Below are positions 59,862-64,000 of a stretch of 64,000 nucleotides of DNA, piece by piece. This stretch comes from Mycobacterium sp. 236(2023). Its GTDB lineage: Bacteria; Actinomycetota; Actinomycetes; Mycobacteriales; Mycobacteriaceae. Below the pieces are notes generated by a model. It was given only the letters and a program-made list of their open reading frames with translations, was not told the origin of the DNA and ran no database searches. Within the stretch, counting starts at the first letter, position 1. Each line of letters starts with the position of its first letter. The stretch is taken from assembly GCF_029623955.1 (NCBI RefSeq), contig NZ_JARSBP010000013.1:28324-92323 (forward strand), given 5' to 3'. The position numbers were made by a program, and so were the translations under genes.

Positions 59862-60175
59862 TTCGCACGCTCACGAAAGTTATTGAGAACAAACAGTTCT
59901 GGGATTGACCAGCCGGAGAACGACCCCCGAAAAGATACCGATTCAGGACCGCGAGACTCCGCCATATCAATACCGCGAGGGTTCGCTACCAACCTGCACG
60001 CCGCCGACACGATGACGCCAGAAATCTCTTCACACGGGATGCCGTTCACAAATCCTCTGCCCCTAGTGTAGGAGCGTGCCATCAGAGTGACGTTGTGCAG
60101 GGCGGCTAACCCATGCGCTTCAGGCACAGGACGATTAAGCAGATTCGACAGCTCTGCCACCGTTGGAGCCGCCAC
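59858..60175 (-). CDS. Phage head-tail connector-like protein
   Basis: 105 residues. Begins APTVAELSNLLNRPVPEAHG, then a helical middle ('EISGVIVSAACRLVANPRGID') and ends in a loop. This layout (helix, loop, helix, then 'r.a.NP.g') is common in gp6/gp15-type adaptor proteins that follow the capsid gene in siphophages. Overlaps its downstream neighbour by 4 nt. Confidence 0.6.
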   Translation of the reverse strand: MAAPTVAELSNLLNRPVPEAHGLAALHNVTLMARSYTRGRGFVNGIPCEEISGVIVSAACRLVANPRGIDMAESRGPESVSFRGSFSGWSIPELFVLNNFRERAK

Positions 60176-60178
60176 GAA

Positions 60179-61042
60179 TCACGCCGCCGTCAACAGAGTT
60201 ACAGCCTTAGGCTGCAACAAACCAACGTCAAAACGAGCCGTCACACGGATACCTACGGTGTCGTAGTCACCGAACGTCTGATCAAGAATCGTCACCGAAG
60301 GGTTCTCATCCCTCGCAACGACAACCTTGCTGAAGTCCACCAATGCCACACGAGCCTTACCGGAAACGTTCGGAATATTATCGGTAATAATCACCGGCAG
60401 ACCGAACAAAACAAAACTCACACCGTTCTGAATGGTTGACGGCTCAATAACATACCTGCGGTCACCAGTGCCAACCTTCACCTTACGAATGGCAGCAAAA
60501 GCAGCAGGAGTCATCACCCAATGCGTAGGACGAACCTTATTACCCTGCGCAACCGCTAAACCATCAATCAAAGAATCCGGCTCAGCCAAATCTAGAACAC
60601 CAGTCTGAATCCCGGTGGCGCGCAGAATGCCTTTAATGGTGTCCGAAGCTCCAGTGCCGTCCCACAGCGCGGCGTCCAACACGTTGCTCACATCAGTCAC
60701 CAGACGGGTGCTAACTACCTGGTCCAACGCTCCAACGGTGTGGGTAGCCTGACGGATCAACTCAGCGCTGAGCTTGGTAAGAGACTTGATTCCCTTCAAA
60801 GAGCTTGGTAGCAACTGAATTTCGTCAAAGCTGACATTAGAGTCGCTGATCTGAGCGCCAGCCGCGACGAACCCGGCAGAAGCACCCGAAGCGATACGCG
60901 GCACACGAAGCGGGCCAGCAGTATCAATAATCTGAGGACCAGCGCTCAGGAAGGTGGATTCCTGCTCAAGGGGCTGAACCAACAGGTTCGCGACCTCGGC
61001 GGCGGTCAATGTGGGCTGTGTAGCCGCAGTCTGAATAGCCAT
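60179..61042 (-). CDS. HK97-fold major capsid protein
   Basis: 287 residues. Features of the HK97 fold without a long delta domain: N-arm with LTAAEVANLLVQPLEQEST, 'LRVPRIASGASAGFVAAGAQ', E-loop IQLLPSSLKGIKSLTKLSAE, spine helix 'VSTRLVTDVSNVLDAALWDG', and P-domain/A-domain strands HWVMTPAAFAAIRKVK and 'VSFVLFGLPVIITDNIPNVS'. Forms the head shell. No protease gene adjoins it; a separate scaffold-like protein precedes it. Codon use is visibly more A/T-rich than in the catabolic genes. Confidence 0.87.
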   Translation of the reverse strand: MAIQTAATQPTLTAAEVANLLVQPLEQESTFLSAGPQIIDTAGPLRVPRIASGASAGFVAAGAQISDSNVSFDEIQLLPSSLKGIKSLTKLSAELIRQATHTVGALDQVVSTRLVTDVSNVLDAALWDGTGASDTIKGILRATGIQTGVLDLAEPDSLIDGLAVAQGNKVRPTHWVMTPAAFAAIRKVKVGTGDRRYVIEPSTIQNGVSFVLFGLPVIITDNIPNVSGKARVALVDFSKVVVARDENPSVTILDQTFGDYDTVGIRVTARFDVGLLQPKAVTLLTAA

Positions 61043-61157
61043 AACAAAACAACTTTCGATAAAAGAAACAGAGACACCGAAAGCGCACGGCTACGGGAAC
61101 GGGACAAGCCCACAAAATGGAATACGAAAGGCAAGCTCTCTACAATTAATTATACTC

Positions 61158-61589
61158 TCAAACGGACTGTTGCAGACGCCCTAGAAGCGAAAACTTCTCT
61201 TCGCGCTTACCTTTAAGACCCTGCCCCACATCACCCGTCACTTTACGAGCTGCGTAATGCGGACGCTTCACCAACAAATCATCAATAGCAGCATTCAGCG
61301 CGTCGTCGTCGTCCAACAGCTCAGCGTTGTATTCCAGCTCATCAGCGGATGCCAGCTTGCCGGTAGCGGTCACTCTGGCTGTGAACAGGGCGCGGCTCAG
61401 TTCATCCACGCGTGCTTCTGCGTCACGGGCGCGGGTGCGGTACTTCCCGTTCTTCTCACGAAGTTCTTTCACGACATGCGCCGGGAAGGTTTCTGCGTCG
61501 TCGGCATCATCTTCGGTCACATCTACGTCGTCGTCCGTGGCGTCCCGCTCATCGGTCGTCACTTCATCAGTCGCATCTTCAACAGTCAT
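61158..61589 (-). CDS. Phage scaffolding-like protein
   Basis: 143 residues from ATG 61589 (GGAAG upstream; the adjacent ATG 61592 is equally possible). Very acidic N-terminus (TTDERDATDDDVDVTEDDAD), then a charged helical region with coiled-coil potential ('VVKELREKNGKYRTRARDAEARVDELSR'). Scaffold proteins between portal and capsid genes have this composition. A 115-bp gap with AT-rich sequence separates it from the capsid gene. Confidence 0.7.
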   Translation of the reverse strand: MTVEDATDEVTTDERDATDDDVDVTEDDADDAETFPAHVVKELREKNGKYRTRARDAEARVDELSRALFTARVTATGKLASADELEYNAELLDDDDALNAAIDDLLVKRPHYAARKVTGDVGQGLKGKREEKFSLLGRLQQSV

Positions 61590-61649
61590 CATTTCTTCCA
61601 ATAGGTCAAAAGCAAGGCTGTACGCCACGCACAGCCACGAAAACAGCAA

Positions 61650-63035
61650 TCAGCTAGGGATCAACGCGGGGTTTAGTTTCTGATCCTTCACGCGCACACC
61701 GTTGTCACTGGCGAACCCCAACGCAGCCGCGCGCTGAGCGTCGTGAGCTTTCACTGATATGAACTCGTCGTCCAGCAGTAGTTCAAGCTCTCGCTCAATC
61801 TCATCATCCGCGAACCCTAAACGCTTCAAAGCCGTTGTCCTAGAGACAATTCCAGCAGCGTGCAGCTTAACCGTGGCGTCTGCGGACTGCGCTTCTGAAC
61901 GGGTATCGGCGGGACTCCACTTAATCCTTGCCGTCACCCCATCAGCGTCAACACCGTCACGGATACTCACCAGACTTTGGGCTACCGATTCCCACCCAAC
62001 CCCGTACTGGCGTTGCCTAGCTTCAGCACGAGCAACCAATGCAGCTTCAGCGGCTCTAAGAGCGTCTGCGCTCGTGACTGAATCTTGAAGCAAACCCACG
62101 TAATGCGCCGGAAGCCCGGAAACCATCATTGCCTGCGAAATCAACACCCGGATACCCGACTCAAACTGCTTCAAATCCGCTGAAGGTATTGCACCGAAAC
62201 GACTTTCAGGATTCTCGCTTGTCATCATCTCGTTCTCATCAGGGAACGGATTCGTAGCCACAGTCACCGGCTCACCCGTCACCGGATCCGTTACAGCAGC
62301 ACCCTGATCATCAACGACCGGCGTTTGAACCAACTCGATCCCCGTGGCGAAACGACGCGGACGACCCGCGTACTCAGAAGCAACCATCATGTCCAACAGC
62401 AACTTATTGATCGCATCCTGAATGGTCAGCAGATCGTCAATAACCGACGCTTCATCCTCATGCCCGATGGCGTGAACAGGGACGCGACCCAAATCGTGGG
62501 GAACCGTCTCCACCAGCTCATAGCCCGCATTCCCGGCAGATGGAGTCTTCGCGCTCCAATGCTCCACACGATCCGGGTAATACACCCAAGCTTCGGTGGT
62601 CTTCGCGGTGCGGACACGCTTCACAGCCTTCGTAACATCCCTGGTGACCGGATCACGGAACACACACACTTCACGCGGGCTTTCCACAGTGGCGCGAGGC
62701 TTACCCCGCGAGTCCGTCCAACACAGCACAAAGCCAACCCCGTACAGCAGAGCATCCTTATGCACCTGCGCGGCAAGCTGATCCAAGTTCGAATACTCAA
62801 ACAGCCCCCACGCATCACTGCCGTCCACACCGGAAGGACGCAATCTCTCCGCTAGCGACACCACAGCAGTACGGCACAGGTTCGAAGACAGCTGATCGAA
62901 GTTACGTAGAGCCAACTTCGCAGACGGGCTCAGGAAGCTCAGCGGGCTGGCACCCTGGTAGTAGCGCTCCAACAAGCCGTATCGGTACTGGCGGCTGTCC
63001 AACAACTGAAGAAGCTCAATTAGGTCATCGGTCAT
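61650..63035 (-). CDS. Phage portal protein (SPP1 gp6-like)
   Basis: 461 residues. N-terminal 'LLDSRQYRYGLLERYYQGASPLSFL' and SSNLCRTAVVSLAERLRPSG; central PHDLGRVPVHAIGHEDEASV and 'DDLLTIQDAINKLLLDMMVASEYAG', the conserved stem-helix part; then SGLPAHYVGLLQDSVTSADALRAAEAAL and a clip/crown tail with DEIERELELLLDD. Forms the dodecameric DNA channel of the head and docks the terminase, which is encoded next to it. Confidence 0.88.
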   Translation of the reverse strand: MTDDLIELLQLLDSRQYRYGLLERYYQGASPLSFLSPSAKLALRNFDQLSSNLCRTAVVSLAERLRPSGVDGSDAWGLFEYSNLDQLAAQVHKDALLYGVGFVLCWTDSRGKPRATVESPREVCVFRDPVTRDVTKAVKRVRTAKTTEAWVYYPDRVEHWSAKTPSAGNAGYELVETVPHDLGRVPVHAIGHEDEASVIDDLLTIQDAINKLLLDMMVASEYAGRPRRFATGIELVQTPVVDDQGAAVTDPVTGEPVTVATNPFPDENEMMTSENPESRFGAIPSADLKQFESGIRVLISQAMMVSGLPAHYVGLLQDSVTSADALRAAEAALVARAEARQRQYGVGWESVAQSLVSIRDGVDADGVTARIKWSPADTRSEAQSADATVKLHAAGIVSRTTALKRLGFADDEIERELELLLDDEFISVKAHDAQRAAALGFASDNGVRVKDQKLNPALIPS

Positions 63036-63043
63036 ATTTCATC

Positions 63044-64000
63044 TCATCTTTGATATCGGAACGAAGCAGCGCGGAAACGCTTCTTACGGTGAGTCGCCAA
63101 CCAATACGCACGGCTGTAACCCATAACGGCAGTGATCGCGGCATCAATACGACCCGCATGACGACTACGGGACTGCTTAACCAACCGACCGCCGCGAGAA
63201 TCCTCAGTCAGCACCGCGTTCCCCAGATGCTCAGCCATCACCGGATGACCCGAATGAGACACCTGACCATTACGGCACGCCGTCAGAAACTCAGCAGTCG
63301 CAGCGCTCATCCGTGACACCGTCTGAGGGAACTTCACCACCGGCAACCCTTCGGACTCCAGAACGGCTAGGGAACGCTGCCAGCGGTAATCATCAGCGGC
63401 AATCTCTTTCACGATCCAACGGCGGCACGCATCCCTAATCGCCTGCTCCACTTCCAGAATCGGAACTTTCCACTCCGTATCCGAGTAGTTGGGACGCGCC
63501 CACACCTGCACTACATCAAGATGCGGCTGAGTCGAAACCGTCGCGACTGTCAGCACCGTCGCATCAGTGCCCGAATAACTCCCGTCGAAAGACAGAACAA
63601 CCTCGGCACCATCAGGCACGCCCTGACCCGTCGATAGGTCAGCCCATAAGCCACCAGGCAGGATCGGGTCTGCGTTACCGGTTACCCATTGCACCAAACG
63701 TGTTCTGCGGAAGTGACTTTCGCTCATCTTCGGCGGCTGCAAGGCTGTCAACGCATCCCTGTGCAAGAAATCGTCCAACGCGGGATTTGCCAACGTCCAG
63801 CAATGCTCACAATCTGTGCCGTGATCCTCAAACCCCGAAGCGGAGAACTCCCGATACACCTGCGATGTGTCCTCAGGATGTTCGCTGGCATGCTGCCGGA
63901 ACTGCGCCAACACGTTGTCAGGGTTCGGTCCCGGAGTGCCGATCAGCAACACCAAGCTCTCAGGACGCTTACCGCTCGCCAACGCGACGACCTCATACAC
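63044..64000 (-). CDS. Phage terminase large subunit, C-terminal part (cut by window edge)
   Basis: 318 residues in view, open to the right edge. Contains the end of the ATPase domain ('LIGTPGPNPDNVLAQFRQHA') and the RNase-H-like nuclease domain: first acidic strand VVLSFDGSYSGTDATVLTVA with Asp, middle 'IVKEIAADDYRWQRSLAVLE', and last Asp in HAGRIDAAITAVMGYSRAY. It cuts and packages DNA into the head. The small subunit and anything further upstream lie outside the window. Confidence 0.87.
   Translation of the reverse strand: MYEVVALASGKRPESLVLLIGTPGPNPDNVLAQFRQHASEHPEDTSQVYREFSASGFEDHGTDCEHCWTLANPALDDFLHRDALTALQPPKMSESHFRRTRLVQWVTGNADPILPGGLWADLSTGQGVPDGAEVVLSFDGSYSGTDATVLTVATVSTQPHLDVVQVWARPNYSDTEWKVPILEVEQAIRDACRRWIVKEIAADDYRWQRSLAVLESEGLPVVKFPQTVSRMSAATAEFLTACRNGQVSHSGHPVMAEHLGNAVLTEDSRGGRLVKQSRSRHAGRIDAAITAVMGYSRAYWLATHRKKRFRAASFRYQR

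Overview
The window reads as a chromosome segment of a fast-growing mycobacterium (Mycolicibacterium-like). It is GC-rich and uses many GTG starts and ATGA/GTGA gene overlaps. It carries a dense set of acyl-CoA dehydrogenases, CaiB/BaiF CoA-transferases, P450s, MaoC hydratases and a mycofactocin-coupled SDR. One encoded protein closely resembles mycobacterial AtpE. The species cannot be fixed from sequence alone.

Region 1 (1-52.6 kb) is one large catabolic supercluster of about ten operons, often divergent. It holds 3 CoA-transferases, 3 acyl-CoA ligases, 6 acyl-CoA dehydrogenases (two adjacent pairs), 6 crotonase-type hydratases, 3 MaoC-type hydratases, 4 P450s plus one ferredoxin, 8 SDRs, 2 aldehyde dehydrogenases, an amidohydrolase, an SMP-30 lactonase, a thiolase-fold/DUF35 pair, an NMO-like flavoprotein, an LLM flavin oxidoreductase, an E1-alpha/beta fusion with a stand-alone lipoyl protein, SnoaL/VOC proteins and three TetR regulators. 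Together they fit P450 hydroxylation, CoA activation and beta-oxidation-like shortening of a bulky hydrophobic acid (terpenoid-, steroid- or alicyclic-like). No ring-cleaving dioxygenase is present and the substrate is unknown. Most operon starts share an operator-like element related to GAACA-N5-CTGTTC, commonly abutting a TATNAT -10 box, which suggests one regulon.

Region 2 (52.8-57.1 kb) is an accessory island. It has a decayed tRNA-Ala/tmRNA-type 3' end, a tyrosine integrase broken by two frameshifts, and then a tightly coupled three-gene operon: TetR regulator, GT1 glycosyltransferase, and an orphan ATP-synthase c subunit (AtpE paralog). The c subunit carries Ile where M. tuberculosis AtpE has Ala63, a bedaquiline-resistance position. 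A VOC protein follows. I read this as a candidate resistance module against an ATP-synthase c-ring inhibitor, combining target replacement with inhibitor glycosylation. It is the most interesting system in the window.

Region 3 (57.1-58.13 kb) is a short core segment: tRNA-Val(CAC) on the minus strand, a secreted cysteine-rich protein, then tRNA-Gly(GCC), tRNA-Cys(GCA) and tRNA-Val(GAC).

Region 4 (58.14-64 kb, open at the right edge) is a lower-GC phage-like element next to tRNA-Val(GAC). Two unknown genes on the plus strand face a minus-strand head module (terminase, portal, scaffold-like, HK97-type capsid, two small connector-like genes). No tail gene lies between the connectors and the tRNA. 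This fits either a truncated prophage or a capsid-forming phage satellite.
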